A stretch of DNA of 22,721 bases from a virus, in the IMG/VR virus record IMGVR_UViG_3300047478_000350, positions 1 through 22,721 of that record. The stretch is one strand, 5' to 3'. This document shows, in pieces, positions 5,975 through 14,438 of the stretch. The stretch's first letter is position 1; every line of letters starts with the position of its first letter. A model generated the notes under the pieces. It was not told the DNA's origin. It saw only the letters and a list, made by a program, of their open reading frames with translations, and did not search any database. The position numbers and the translations under genes are program-made.

Positions 5975-6016
5975 AGAGACCTTAGTAAGTTATGCCTACC
6001 GGGGTCTCTTTTTTTT
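5975..6016 (+). terminator. intrinsic terminator, possibly bidirectional
   Basis: AGAGACC (5975-5981) pairs with GGTCTCT (6003-6009), followed by eight T residues (6009-6016) on the + strand. On the opposite strand the same stem is followed by ATTTTT, so it could also stop late transcription coming from the right. It marks the likely 3' end of the structured RNA. Confidence 0.7.
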
Positions 6017-6059
6017 AGAACTACAATTTGACCTACTGAAATTAATATGGTTTATACAT

Positions 6060-6192
6060 CTTCACGCTCCCTGACGGCGTATCAGGGGGCCAGAGGCATT
6101 CGGTGTACATCTAATGTCTCACGATTTGAGCGTGTACATACTTCAAATCAAACTAAGCTAGGAAAGGAGCAATCTGATCCTGGCTTTTTTTT
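6060..6192 (+). ncRNA. possible small RNA gene with its own promoter and terminator
   Basis: Between two terminators, 6017-6192 has no ORF. CACGCTC (6063-6069) pairs with GAGCGTG (6128-6134), enclosing the hairpin CCCTGA (6069-6074)/TCAGGG (6082-6087) and CTCA/TGAG near 6118-6130. A clean terminator follows at 6156-6192. Upstream, TTGACC (6028-6033) and a weaker copy (13 of 15 bases) of the repeated promoter-like motif lie at 6045-6059, though the -35/-10 spacing is not ideal (18-19 bases). About 130 nucleotides long. Could also be 3' read-through sequence of the large RNA. Confidence 0.35.
6156..6192 (+). terminator. intrinsic terminator facing the late operon
   Basis: AGCTAGGA (6156-6163) pairs fully, with one G-T wobble, with TCCTGGCT (6178-6185), followed by eight T residues (6185-6192). 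The T-tract overlaps the stop codon of the - strand transglycosylase gene. It would stop + strand transcription exactly at the border of the late genes. Confidence 0.65.
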
Positions 6193-6682
6193 AGTCTTTT
6201 TTTGTTCGATATAATTTTAGAGATACCATAACCCGGTCTACATATTTTTGATTATAGTAACTAGTATCTCGTTTTTTCATCGCACTCAATCCACCATTAT
6301 ACCCGGCAAATATAGCCTCTTCCTCTTGCGTGTAGCCCTTGAGTAACGCGATATATTTGCACATGTGCTCTATGTTTAGATCTGGTTTCAGTAGCTCTGT
6401 TAGAATGCCTAAAAACCCCTGCTGTCTAGCAAGCGCACCCATGACCTGTCCTAACCCCCAGCTCATTTTCTGATTCGATATTTCAGTCGATAGTGTACTG
6501 TTTGTCCCTCTGATGAATTTTACCGGAGTACATAGATAGTTGTAATCCGGCTCGTATCTCACGGCCCACGGGTTCCAAGCGCTCTCTTGACTAATAATAG
6601 CTCGTATCCAGTCTGAATCAATTCGATAGATCCTGGCCTTTTGTACAATGATACTATCGAATTGAGATTCAGTATAGATCAC
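6191..6682 (-). CDS. lytic transglycosylase (SLT-like), virion-associated or endolysin
   Basis: A 163-residue enzyme predicted to cleave peptidoglycan glycan strands. Visible SLT-type motifs: the catalytic glutamate E33 in I-S-Q-E-S-A-W-N-P-W-A, the S-W-G-L-G-Q-V-M block at 74-81, and A-G-Y-N-G-G at 126-131 followed by Y-V-D-R-V-M. There is no signal peptide. It is the last gene of the late operon, after the fibre genes, and its start overlaps the previous stop as ATGA. The place at the end of the tail genes fits either a host-lysis enzyme or a virion enzyme that opens the wall at entry. I see no holin beside it on this strand. Confidence 0.85.
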   Translation of the reverse strand: MIYTESQFDSIIVQKARIYRIDSDWIRAIISQESAWNPWAVRYEPDYNYLCTPVKFIRGTNSTLSTEISNQKMSWGLGQVMGALARQQGFLGILTELLKPDLNIEHMCKYIALLKGYTQEEEAIFAGYNGGLSAMKKRDTSYYNQKYVDRVMVSLKLYRTKKD

Positions 6683-8010
6683 TGATACTCATCCCAAGTT
6701 AGGCCACCGAACGTAGCCGTATTTCCAGCGGTACTTTGTACAGTGACCGTGAATATATCACCCGTAGTACCGGCAACATCAAATCCAAGATTTGCAATTC
6801 CTCTGATACAACTCAAATCGAGTGAACCTCCGGCCGATGAATCGACTTGAGACTCATATATCAAAGAACCGCCCGTCAATGCCGAGGCCGCGATATCGAA
6901 ATTAGTAGCGCTATTAGATGCAGGTGCTGCATTGAATGTTGGCGAGGTTAGTGTAGCATTTAGATAGCCTCTTACGATTACAGCAACACTCGCACTACTA
7001 ATATCTAACTGTCTAGGTATGATCGGAATTCGATTAGCTACACCATTGAATGTTGTTTTAGGTTGAATACTAATGAGGGGTATTTCTGTAGTCCCCGCGG
7101 TTACTGATGTTCTCCCGCGAGTAGCTCCGAATGAATACGGTGCAGTTGAGGCGATCCCCCCACCCTCTTTTAGGACCGTAGCACACACCATTTTCATTGT
7201 AGTTGCACTAGCCGAGACACCTGTATTCGTCATTTCAAAACGGACTGGGAGTTGAGGAGTGAGGCAGTAGGGAAGTGCGAGGCTATTCGCATTTAGAAAT
7301 CGATGACAATAAACAATCCCATCGTCTAAAATAATTCCCATGCGTACAGTCCCGGTCCCCTGCCAAACGTACTCAATGATAAAACCTTGGTGATTAGCCT
7401 CACTTAATGTGACTCCGCTTGCACCGGTTCCATCTAATTTATCGAGGTTCCAGTTTGCTTGTGCAACTCTAGTATTTACAGCGGATCCACTTGAGGATGT
7501 TCTTTGAACTACTGCTATGTCGGTTCCGGTTTGTTCCCAGTATGGACCGTCTAAAGCATCGAATAGTCCAAATCGTTTTCTAACATTTGTTTTTTTAGCT
7601 CCAATATTTCCCGTCGCAAAAATAGTATGAGCATCCCCTGGGCTGTATGGAATTCTTTTCCTAGTTTGATAAATAATACTATCCCCAGATGCTGTACCCA
7701 CGGCTAGATCTAATGTCCCGGTTGTTGCGTTATATGTAGCAGTGCCAGTACCAGATGAGGAGCTATTAAAATACAGGGGATGGATACCGTGTGAGAAATA
7801 AAGACCGAAAATAATTTCAGGGGATACGGCTCTTAACCGCCCGTAGCCATCAAGTTGAGAGCCTTTATTGAGTGAAACATTTATCCCTCGGTCAGTTCCA
7901 TGGAGTGTAGAGCTAATAGGGTTTCCTGCACCATCGTGAAAATTATTTCCTATACCTGTTTTTATAGATTGGTCTAGTTGGTTTAGATCTGTAGAAAGTA
8001 AATTACTCAT
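6679..8010 (-). CDS. minor structural protein, probably tail- or fibre-associated
   Basis: A 443-residue, G/S/T-rich beta-type protein. The N-terminal segment with D-G-Y-G-R-L-R-A-V-S-P-E-I-I-F-G (about 54-69) matches a phage structural protein family that carries a G-R-L-R-V-S-x-P-x-T-L-F motif before a beta-sandwich body. Residues about 110-290 look like a jelly-roll or lectin-like domain with several aromatic residues; the C-terminal part (330-443) is a second beta domain. Located between the collar fibre and the transglycosylase, so it is likely exposed at the tail tip. Its exact role is unknown. Confidence 0.6.
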   Translation of the reverse strand: MSNLLSTDLNQLDQSIKTGIGNNFHDGAGNPISSTLHGTDRGINVSLNKGSQLDGYGRLRAVSPEIIFGLYFSHGIHPLYFNSSSSGTGTATYNATTGTLDLAVGTASGDSIIYQTRKRIPYSPGDAHTIFATGNIGAKKTNVRKRFGLFDALDGPYWEQTGTDIAVVQRTSSSGSAVNTRVAQANWNLDKLDGTGASGVTLSEANHQGFIIEYVWQGTGTVRMGIILDDGIVYCHRFLNANSLALPYCLTPQLPVRFEMTNTGVSASATTMKMVCATVLKEGGGIASTAPYSFGATRGRTSVTAGTTEIPLISIQPKTTFNGVANRIPIIPRQLDISSASVAVIVRGYLNATLTSPTFNAAPASNSATNFDIAASALTGGSLIYESQVDSSAGGSLDLSCIRGIANLGFDVAGTTGDIFTVTVQSTAGNTATFGGLTWDEYQ

Positions 8011-8021
8011 ATTATTCCCCT

Positions 8022-8864
8022 CTAATTGATACGAATGAAAATATTTACTGTAACATTCCTAGGTGCTGTTTCACTCGATCCGGTCGTATCGTTAGTTATC
8101 CCTGTAATTTGAGATACAATTGTTATCCCGGTCAACCCCGTGTTTATAGTAATGGCCGTATTGGTTGGGTTCATAGAGATAGTAGTAGCAGTTGAATTTA
8201 CGTTTCCTGGACCGGTTGCATATTCAGTTACTCCTCCGGGTATATTATAACCATCACCGCCAGTGAGATACCCAGAATCCGGTCCTGTAGAGTACGGATC
8301 TATATAAATAGTTTGAATACCATGTTGATGACCAATCGGACTGAATGTGTGTGAATGAGGGTTATTGTTTACAGCATGAACGTGTGTTGGGTCTGTAATA
8401 CCGTGATTATGGCTCGGGTCTGTAACTGTATGAGTATGCCCTGGGTCTGTGATCGTATGAGTATGAGATAAAAACCGATCTGCCGTGTAGGTCCCCACTG
8501 CTAAATCACCGTCTGGGTTACCAGTGCCAGTTGATCTAGCTCCATTTTTACTACGTAAAAATATCCCTCTTAAATCTGGGATTGTAGAGCTACCTGTCAG
8601 AGTTGCGTAACCGCTACCTGCTACATTCCGTCCATCAGCGATCACCCACGTGTTAGCGTGGGAATTAGTACCTGGATTGAGGCACTGAGTATTAAACGTA
8701 GTCTCATCTAACATTGAATGAACTATCGAACCTAGGGGTAATACAATATGTCTGAGATAGTTAGTGAGAGCTGCGATCGCAGTAATCGATGCCTCACTCA
8801 CCGCTTGGTTGAACTGAATACTAGGTTGTTGAATTGGTTGTGAGCTATCTGCTACATCTGCCAC
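8022..8864 (-). CDS. tail collar-domain fibre protein with six HxH motifs
   Basis: A 280-residue fibre protein. Residues about 40-108 form a phage tail collar domain (L-P-L-G-S-I-V-H-S, then W-V-I-A-D-G-R-N-V, then P-D-L-R-G-I-F-L-R-S-K-N-G). It is followed by an exactly periodic ladder of HxH motifs at residues 134/136, 143/145, 152/154, 161/163, 170/172 and 179/181. In T4-type long fibres HxH motifs bind metal ions along the trimer axis. The C-terminus, S-E-T-A-P-R-N-V-T-V-N-I-F-I-R-I-N, is the usual end of collar-type fibres. Probably trimeric and receptor-facing. Gaps to both neighbours are about ten bases. Confidence 0.85.
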   Translation of the reverse strand: MADVADSSQPIQQPSIQFNQAVSEASITAIAALTNYLRHIVLPLGSIVHSMLDETTFNTQCLNPGTNSHANTWVIADGRNVAGSGYATLTGSSTIPDLRGIFLRSKNGARSTGTGNPDGDLAVGTYTADRFLSHTHTITDPGHTHTVTDPSHNHGITDPTHVHAVNNNPHSHTFSPIGHQHGIQTIYIDPYSTGPDSGYLTGGDGYNIPGGVTEYATGPGNVNSTATTISMNPTNTAITINTGLTGITIVSQITGITNDTTGSSETAPRNVTVNIFIRIN

Positions 8865-8873
8865 TAGTTCCCC

Positions 8874-11390
8874 CTAATCATACCTGTAGTACCCTAAATG
8901 ATCATTAAACCCTAACCCCTCGACAAAATAAGTACTGTCTGGAGTTAATCCTAAATCGTCACACGTGACAAGCGTTCCTGCAATGCTAACAATTTTAACT
9001 TCATTACTCGTTGTGTTGTAATCGGTCGCTCTAACATAAATGTAATTGTCCGGAATGAATTTGGATGCGTCTGATATATTAATATTAAACTGAGTTCCAG
9101 ATACCCCTGATGTTATTGCTACCGTCGGTGAATAATGAGCATAGAGAGTTTTGTAGAGGTTATCTGTGAGTGGGTTTACATCACTCGGATACGGTACGAT
9201 ATCCATGATGTATCCAGATCCCGGTGTAAAACTGAGGGCCGGTGTAACTTGAATAGCAGTCGGATCACTCGGGTCAATCCCAACGATCGTTGCAGTCCCC
9301 TGAACACTGTAATCGTATGAGTGAACATTTACATCTAATCCAATAAATGGGGTCCATTTTGTTAGCTCATTTGTGATATCCGATTGTCCAAAACTGGGGG
9401 TTACTCTCATACTCGTTGTTGTACATCCTGCATTGAGTATTGTAGAGGGTGAGTAAAGACCATACCGAGCATTTACATTAAATCCTAGACCGCCTAATAG
9501 TTTTAGTTTCACATTTCCAGCTGAAACATTAAATGTTCTATCGGTAACCTCAAACATTTGAGAACCTAGGTTACGTTTCCCAGTTTCGAAATTCATTATT
9601 TTCAGATCACCGTTATCATTGAGTAGTACAATATCTGAGACCTCAATGAGTGAGCCGACACTCCACTGAACAGTTACATCAATTACGATTGCACAGTTTT
9701 TATATCGCCTTAAAAGTGCAGTTGACCTCTGGTTAATAATGTTAGCTCCACCTAGGCTATCTGTTCTAATACCTGGAGCATTGATCGGAAGAATATTTAA
9801 TTGGTTAAAATTATTGAGTGAATCGGTATCTAGAAAATACTGAATAGTACTATAATTATCAGTACCGGGTTTTTTATCAAACTGGAATGAAATGAGATTG
9901 AAAAATGTTCTTGAGTTAGTAGACCGAGTAATAGAAATATTTTGAGGGTCAATGACTGTGTCTTTGTCTAATGTAACTAGTTTCCCAATGCCTGGTAATG
10001 GAGGCTTTGCAATCGACATTGAGATACGTCCAAATCGTGAGACGCCATAACATCCCATCGGGAGTGATATATCCGTATCAATTGCGTCTTTTGCTTGTAT
10101 TGCAGCTGAATAAAAAATGGAGATATTAGAATTACCAGTATTAAAATAATTGGCTTTTATGAGTTGAAATGTTGAAACGTCTACATCTCTCATCCTACAT
10201 TTAGCACCCGCCGTGATCGGTAATGTATCGTACTGAGACCTGAATGAAGTCAGAGCACTGCTAGTCAATTCAAGAGTGAACGTTTGGTTAGTAAATATAA
10301 TTACGTTTTTTGGATAAACAGTTGGGTCATTTATTTGAATATTAGTGATACGTCCACTTAAATTGTTAGCCGGGTTAGTAGCCCCTGTAATATAAAAATA
10401 ATCACCCTCGGTTAATCCTAGGTCCTCAAATGCATCTAATGTTTTTAATACAAAAACACTCGTATCATTAACAGATAGTTTAGGATTAAATCCGAATGAA
10501 TCAATTGATACATCCGTCTCACAAGGCCCATTCCACCCGGATAAAAGAATTTTTAGAATGAGGTCTATGAAATGAATACCTGTAAAAATATCACCGAATT
10601 GGATAGCGTTATGGACCTCAGTGCCATGTTCATGATTTACTGCTATCGTATCAAGACTTGCTCTAACCATTTCAATTCGGTTGTAGGCCGGGTAGTCTAC
10701 AACTTTCATCCATTCCTCATTCACATGAATGTAAGTTGTAACAGTTGGGTCATAGTTTCCATCCGGACCTAGTATAGGTTTATGAAACCCGATATGGCCG
10801 TTCACGTGGAGGAGCGTATCTATGTTATCAATATCGGTAGTGATGGACACGGTTGGGGTATTACAGATGGGTTGCCTTTTTTTAGTCGTTCCATCTGATA
10901 TCTGAAATTTAACTAGTCCTGGAGGGCATACTATCTGTGAAATATAACCTCGGTAAATGAGTAAATAATCAACTGGGAAACTAGTCTGAGTAAATCCTAA
11001 ATAGAGCCTAACCTCTTTACTCATCATGATTTCATCTACAACTATACCCGGTGCTATGACCTGAGATACCTCTCCGTTCTTGTCAATGAGAGTAATATTA
11101 ATAGTCCCAATATTTCCCTTCCCCTGTTCAGGTTCTATTTTTTGAGAAATGGTTAGACCGGTATCTAGTACGATATACGGTTTTACATTATTGATTAGTT
11201 TTAGAGCACCATAAACTAAGCCTGGGAGCCCATATACTAAACCCGCATCACCGTATCGAACTGTTTTGTATGTAGCACCAATCCCGTAAATATCTGATAC
11301 ACCCTCAATCTGCATTAACAGTGAAACGTTTTTAGACGCCTGTGAGTTGAAGAGCAAATATTTATCTGGATAGTTTCCAAAACTCGCCAT
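8874..11390 (-). CDS. large tail-tip or baseplate hub-like protein
   Basis: An 838-residue beta-rich protein with no clear family motif. The first 170 residues, with K-P-Y-I-V-L-D-T-G-L-T-I-S-Q-K-I and R-G-Y-I-S-Q-I, resemble the start of tail-hub proteins where a beta domain follows a surface description of ring strands. Later segments (about 340-420 and 640-838) are repetitive beta modules with many D, N, T and S residues. It starts in a TAATG overlap with the stop of the upstream fibre gene. Size and position, after the tape measure and before the terminal fibres, fit a Tal or hub role, but this is inference. Confidence 0.55.
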   Translation of the reverse strand: MASFGNYPDKYLLFNSQASKNVSLLMQIEGVSDIYGIGATYKTVRYGDAGLVYGLPGLVYGALKLINNVKPYIVLDTGLTISQKIEPEQGKGNIGTINITLIDKNGEVSQVIAPGIVVDEIMMSKEVRLYLGFTQTSFPVDYLLIYRGYISQIVCPPGLVKFQISDGTTKKRQPICNTPTVSITTDIDNIDTLLHVNGHIGFHKPILGPDGNYDPTVTTYIHVNEEWMKVVDYPAYNRIEMVRASLDTIAVNHEHGTEVHNAIQFGDIFTGIHFIDLILKILLSGWNGPCETDVSIDSFGFNPKLSVNDTSVFVLKTLDAFEDLGLTEGDYFYITGATNPANNLSGRITNIQINDPTVYPKNVIIFTNQTFTLELTSSALTSFRSQYDTLPITAGAKCRMRDVDVSTFQLIKANYFNTGNSNISIFYSAAIQAKDAIDTDISLPMGCYGVSRFGRISMSIAKPPLPGIGKLVTLDKDTVIDPQNISITRSTNSRTFFNLISFQFDKKPGTDNYSTIQYFLDTDSLNNFNQLNILPINAPGIRTDSLGGANIINQRSTALLRRYKNCAIVIDVTVQWSVGSLIEVSDIVLLNDNGDLKIMNFETGKRNLGSQMFEVTDRTFNVSAGNVKLKLLGGLGFNVNARYGLYSPSTILNAGCTTTSMRVTPSFGQSDITNELTKWTPFIGLDVNVHSYDYSVQGTATIVGIDPSDPTAIQVTPALSFTPGSGYIMDIVPYPSDVNPLTDNLYKTLYAHYSPTVAITSGVSGTQFNINISDASKFIPDNYIYVRATDYNTTSNEVKIVSIAGTLVTCDDLGLTPDSTYFVEGLGFNDHLGYYRYD

Positions 11391-13636
11391 TAGTCTCCTA
11401 TTTTATGGATAGAACAGTAAACATTTACTGCATTAGTGTGTAGTGCTTTATTAGTACCGTTATTCTGGAATGCTCTGAAATCTATATAATCACCCGCTGT
11501 TAATAGAATGTCATCATTGATACTCGTACTCACTACTGCACCACCTATAGGTTGCGCGAAATTAGATACCTGAGATCCATTTTTAAAAAGTCTTATATCG
11601 AACTCCCCAACCGCTGGAGTGAAATTCTGGACATTTATACAGGCCTTGCAATTATATCTAGCTGTAATAGGTGCCGTGAATTTCCAAGAGGCTCCCGTGG
11701 TCACCGCGCTAGCAGTGTCATATGTTTGAGTTTCGAAATCGACGATAGCAAACGTTGTATTATTAACAATAGTTTGCCCCGCTGTAGATGTATATCTAGC
11801 TGCTATTACCTCACTAGTTGCCCATTTAATACCTGTTGATTGAGTAGAATCGGCAACTAGATATTGACCGTTAGATCCAACCGCTAGTCTATCCGCGGTA
11901 TTAGATCCATTCCCAACCATCAAATCACCCTTGGTTGTGATCGGTGTACTGAATTCAATATTTTGTGAACTTTGGGTTGCAGTTAAACCCTTAGTCGCGC
12001 TGAGAGTTACATCACCGGTTAATGCAGTTTGTCCACTCGCTGCAATCGTTTGAATCATGGCCGCCCATTCAACGCCTAGCGATTGAGCAGAGTTTGCTCG
12101 GAGCATTTGATTATTAGATCCAACCCCTAATCTATTAGCGGTATTAGTTCCAGATCCAACCATGAGGTCGCCCTTGGTTGTGATGGGAGTACTGAACTCG
12201 ATGTTCTGTGAAACCTGAGTAGCAGTGAGGCCTTTTGTTGCACTAAGAGTTACATCGCCTGTCAGTGCAGTTTGTCCGCTAGCTGCGATCGTTTGAATGA
12301 CCGTTGCCCATTCAAGACCTGTCGATTGTGCAGAGTTTGCCCGAAGCATTTGGTTATTAGAACCAACACCTAAACGTGACGAGGTATTAGATCCATTCCC
12401 AACCATCAAATCACCCTTGGTTGTCAGTACGGTTGATAACGCTACATTCTGGCCAGTCTGAATGCCCTGAATACCATTCGTTGCGCTAATGGTAGCGTCT
12501 CCAACTAATGCCGTTTGACTGAGCAATGAGAATGAATGGAGCCCTACATGTACATGGTCTTCTTTAGCGGATTTTAACGATGTCCCTAAGGATACGGTTG
12601 CAGCTACAGGATTTGGATTGAACGTAGCGAGAGGCGGTGCATACCCCGTTTTAGTAGCCCCCGTATCAGTCCAGACAAATCCTCCACTCGCGGCTAGTGT
12701 GATATCACCAAATGCTTGTCCCCCACCTGCATCGATAGATCTAACCCCTTTATGTGTGTGATCTGAATTTGAAACGGTACCATTTGCAGTTCCCGCAGAA
12801 CCACTGGATGCGATATCTGTTGGGGTTCCTGTAGATAAAATTGTTTTACCGTATAAACTGCTAGTCGCTTGGATTATATTAGAAGTAGAATTAGATGACT
12901 TGAGTTGCAACTCCTCTGCATAAACAGATGGAGCCGATAACGGGTTAAATAATTCCTGGTAGTACCATTTGAGGTTAGGGGAACCACTAAATGAATATGC
13001 AGTCTCGGTCGAGGAAACGAGTGAATAGTAACTCAAGGTCCAGGTGCCAGCGGAAAACGTTACACGCCCATAGACCAGATTCCCATTTGCATCCACAATG
13101 TCTTGCCCACCGTTTACGCCCGAGATATAAAATAGATTCACTTTGTTGTTGGGGGATGTGGTTGATACACCGGGGGTTGTGGAGTTAGTTGAAGCAGATT
13201 TTCCACTCATTAACGACGTGATATCTGTACTAGTTCCAGTAGCTGAACTAATTTGAGAACCGAGTTGTATGTATCCGAGCAGAGGGACTGCAGCAATATT
13301 TACAGCATTTACAGGAGTCCCGTCCCCCGCTGCCCCTGTGTGTTTATGACCTGTACTCGGATCAAATTTATTTGCCAGTTCTGTTAATGCAGTTAAATGA
13401 GAATCACCATTTATAATAGTTGATGCTGTAGCATTGTATAGTGTCCCAGTTGCCGATTCACTCGCACCGGTTGCAGTGTAGAGTTTATTAACCGCTGCTT
13501 GAATGTCAGAAATAGTTGCCCCAGATAGTGCCCGAGCAAATGAGAGTATATTTGCCATGGTGTCATTAGTATTTTTATTAATGAACGCTGGGTTAGTTAC
13601 CGTTGCACTAACCGCCTGTCCGTCAACCACTCCCAT
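11390..13636 (-). CDS. tail fibre with TTKGD repeats and C1q-like C-terminal domain
   Basis: A 748-residue fibre protein with a GGAGG ribosome binding site. The first 110 residues are a helical attachment region ending in D-P-S-T-G-H-K-H-T-G-A-A-G, and a second H-T-H-K motif follows near residue 290. From about residue 405 come three tandem units starting T-T-K-G-D-L-M-V-G, two of 81 residues and one truncated. Each carries L-G-V-G-S-N-N-Q-M-L-R-A-N-S and G-D-V-T-L-S-A-T-K-G. The last 136 residues (613-748) look like a C1q/TNF-type jelly roll (N-C-K-A-C-I-N-V-Q, L-F-K-N-G-S, A-G-D-Y-I-D-F-R), a common receptor-binding head. Likely a homotrimeric side or tip fibre. Confidence 0.8.
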   Translation of the reverse strand: MGVVDGQAVSATVTNPAFINKNTNDTMANILSFARALSGATISDIQAAVNKLYTATGASESATGTLYNATASTIINGDSHLTALTELANKFDPSTGHKHTGAAGDGTPVNAVNIAAVPLLGYIQLGSQISSATGTSTDITSLMSGKSASTNSTTPGVSTTSPNNKVNLFYISGVNGGQDIVDANGNLVYGRVTFSAGTWTLSYYSLVSSTETAYSFSGSPNLKWYYQELFNPLSAPSVYAEELQLKSSNSTSNIIQATSSLYGKTILSTGTPTDIASSGSAGTANGTVSNSDHTHKGVRSIDAGGGQAFGDITLAASGGFVWTDTGATKTGYAPPLATFNPNPVAATVSLGTSLKSAKEDHVHVGLHSFSLLSQTALVGDATISATNGIQGIQTGQNVALSTVLTTKGDLMVGNGSNTSSRLGVGSNNQMLRANSAQSTGLEWATVIQTIAASGQTALTGDVTLSATKGLTATQVSQNIEFSTPITTKGDLMVGSGTNTANRLGVGSNNQMLRANSAQSLGVEWAAMIQTIAASGQTALTGDVTLSATKGLTATQSSQNIEFSTPITTKGDLMVGNGSNTADRLAVGSNGQYLVADSTQSTGIKWATSEVIAARYTSTAGQTIVNNTTFAIVDFETQTYDTASAVTTGASWKFTAPITARYNCKACINVQNFTPAVGEFDIRLFKNGSQVSNFAQPIGGAVVSTSINDDILLTAGDYIDFRAFQNNGTNKALHTNAVNVYCSIHKIGD
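11816..12424 (-). repeat. 243-bp tandem repeat in the tail fibre gene
   Basis: Three in-frame units with an exact 243-base (81-codon) period start at 12424, 12181 and 11938 on the - strand; the third stops after about 41 codons. Around the T-T-K-G-D start, units 1 and 3 are identical in nucleotide sequence while unit 2 differs at several synonymous sites. Confidence 0.85.
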
Positions 13637-13649
13637 GATATACCTCCAT

Positions 13650-14438
13650 TCAAACGCTCGTTACAAACTGAGACGCCGATAGTACGATTCGAAATTTCAT
13701 TAACCCGGTCTGATATCTATTTGGAAAATTAGGTAGCATCTCAGACATTTGAAACCCCAACCCCCTGCCATCGTACGTAGTGTTCTCAAGAGTCACATTA
13801 TATACAGTATCTGGAAAACTAACTTCAGGGGTGAATTCAAACGGTCGTTGCTGAATAGACCAAATAAAAAACGGGTACCATATTAGTTGCAATCTTGTTT
13901 TAGTCTCATACATGAAATTTACTGTTATAAATTTTTGAATATTAAATGTAATAGATTCTTTAACACCGGATGCGGATACATTTACAGCACCAAACACTTT
14001 AGCCGTATTGATATCGTCAGTATAATTGTATCCTATATAATCCGGCAAAAACGACGTTCCGGCAGTACTACTCGATGTATAGTTTGTTGAACCTGTATAA
14101 TCACTCTGATTGAAACCGGCGATTGAGGCAACACTATTAGATACGTTAGTACCACTCCCAAATAGTATAGATAAAAATGATCCATCCGTTTGGATCTTGA
14201 TTCTATTTTGTGTACCACCTGAAATATTTCTTAGTACAGTTACAGTATATATATGAGTTGGATCCGCTGCAGTCATAGCTACAGATATCTCTGTAGCTAA
14301 CTCACCCACTGAATAAAACCCAGCTGTTAACTGCGCATGGAGTTCACTACCCCCACCTGATATTTTAAAATCAATACTACCATTCAGCGGAGTAATCTGA
14401 ATACCGTAAACGAATAAACTTTGAGCACTAAGCGCCAT
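13650..14438 (-). CDS. tail-tip protein, distal-tail-like position
   Basis: A 262-residue beta-rich protein directly after the tape measure gene, with which it shares a TAATG overlap. In siphophages this slot normally holds the distal tail protein that caps the tube and links it to the hub. The N-terminal stretch (about 10-60, with N-G-S-I-D-F-K-I-S-G-G-G and E-L-A-T-E-I) resembles modules seen in virion proteins of environmental phages. The C-terminal half has a run of aromatic residues (W-Y-P-F-F-I-W). No family is firmly recognised; the role rests on position. Confidence 0.5.
   Translation of the reverse strand: MALSAQSLFVYGIQITPLNGSIDFKISGGGSELHAQLTAGFYSVGELATEISVAMTAADPTHIYTVTVLRNISGGTQNRIKIQTDGSFLSILFGSGTNVSNSVASIAGFNQSDYTGSTNYTSSSTAGTSFLPDYIGYNYTDDINTAKVFGAVNVSASGVKESITFNIQKFITVNFMYETKTRLQLIWYPFFIWSIQQRPFEFTPEVSFPDTVYNVTLENTTYDGRGLGFQMSEMLPNFPNRYQTGLMKFRIVLSASQFVTSV

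Larger units (their letters stand above)
4503..6016 (+). ncRNA. large structured non-coding RNA region, unassigned family
   Basis: From 4831 to 6190 no ORF over 81 codons exists on either strand, yet the sequence is full of ordered helices on the + strand. The paired segments are: 4610-4614/4628-4632; 4642-4648/4662-4668 (7 bp); 4686-4690/4748-4752 enclosing 4695-4701/4737-4743 (7 bp) and 4705-4708/4728-4731; 4775-4780/4815-4820; 4838-4843/4874-4879 enclosing 4848-4852/4864-4868; 4892-4899/4919-4926 (8 bp); 5071-5075/5186-5190 and 5081-5086/5180-5185 enclosing 5125-5134/5154-5163 (10 bp); 5289-5294/5318-5323; 5323-5330/5379-5386 (8 bp) enclosing 5341-5347/5362-5368; 5487-5491/5501-5505; 5825-5831/5838-5844; 5869-5876/5878-5885; and 5908-5912/5929-5933 stacked on 5917-5920/5925-5928. 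It ends in an intrinsic terminator at 5975-6016. It may be two RNAs, divided near 5000-5060 or at 5710. Size and phage setting recall GOLLD and ROOL; identity is unproven. Confidence 0.55.

Noticed and set aside
4503-6016. Group I or group II intron, tmRNA or tRNA within the structured region
   Set aside because: A GGACTAAAG string at 4852-4860 recalled a group I core element, but its partner lies in an immediate hairpin and no other core elements follow in order. No group II domain V, no tRNA T-arm with a matching acceptor, and no tmRNA tag frame were seen.
11390-13636. Diversity-generating retroelement target in the tail fibre or collar genes
   Set aside because: No reverse transcriptase, template repeat or adenine-biased variable region is visible in the window; the fibre repeats are in-frame structural units.
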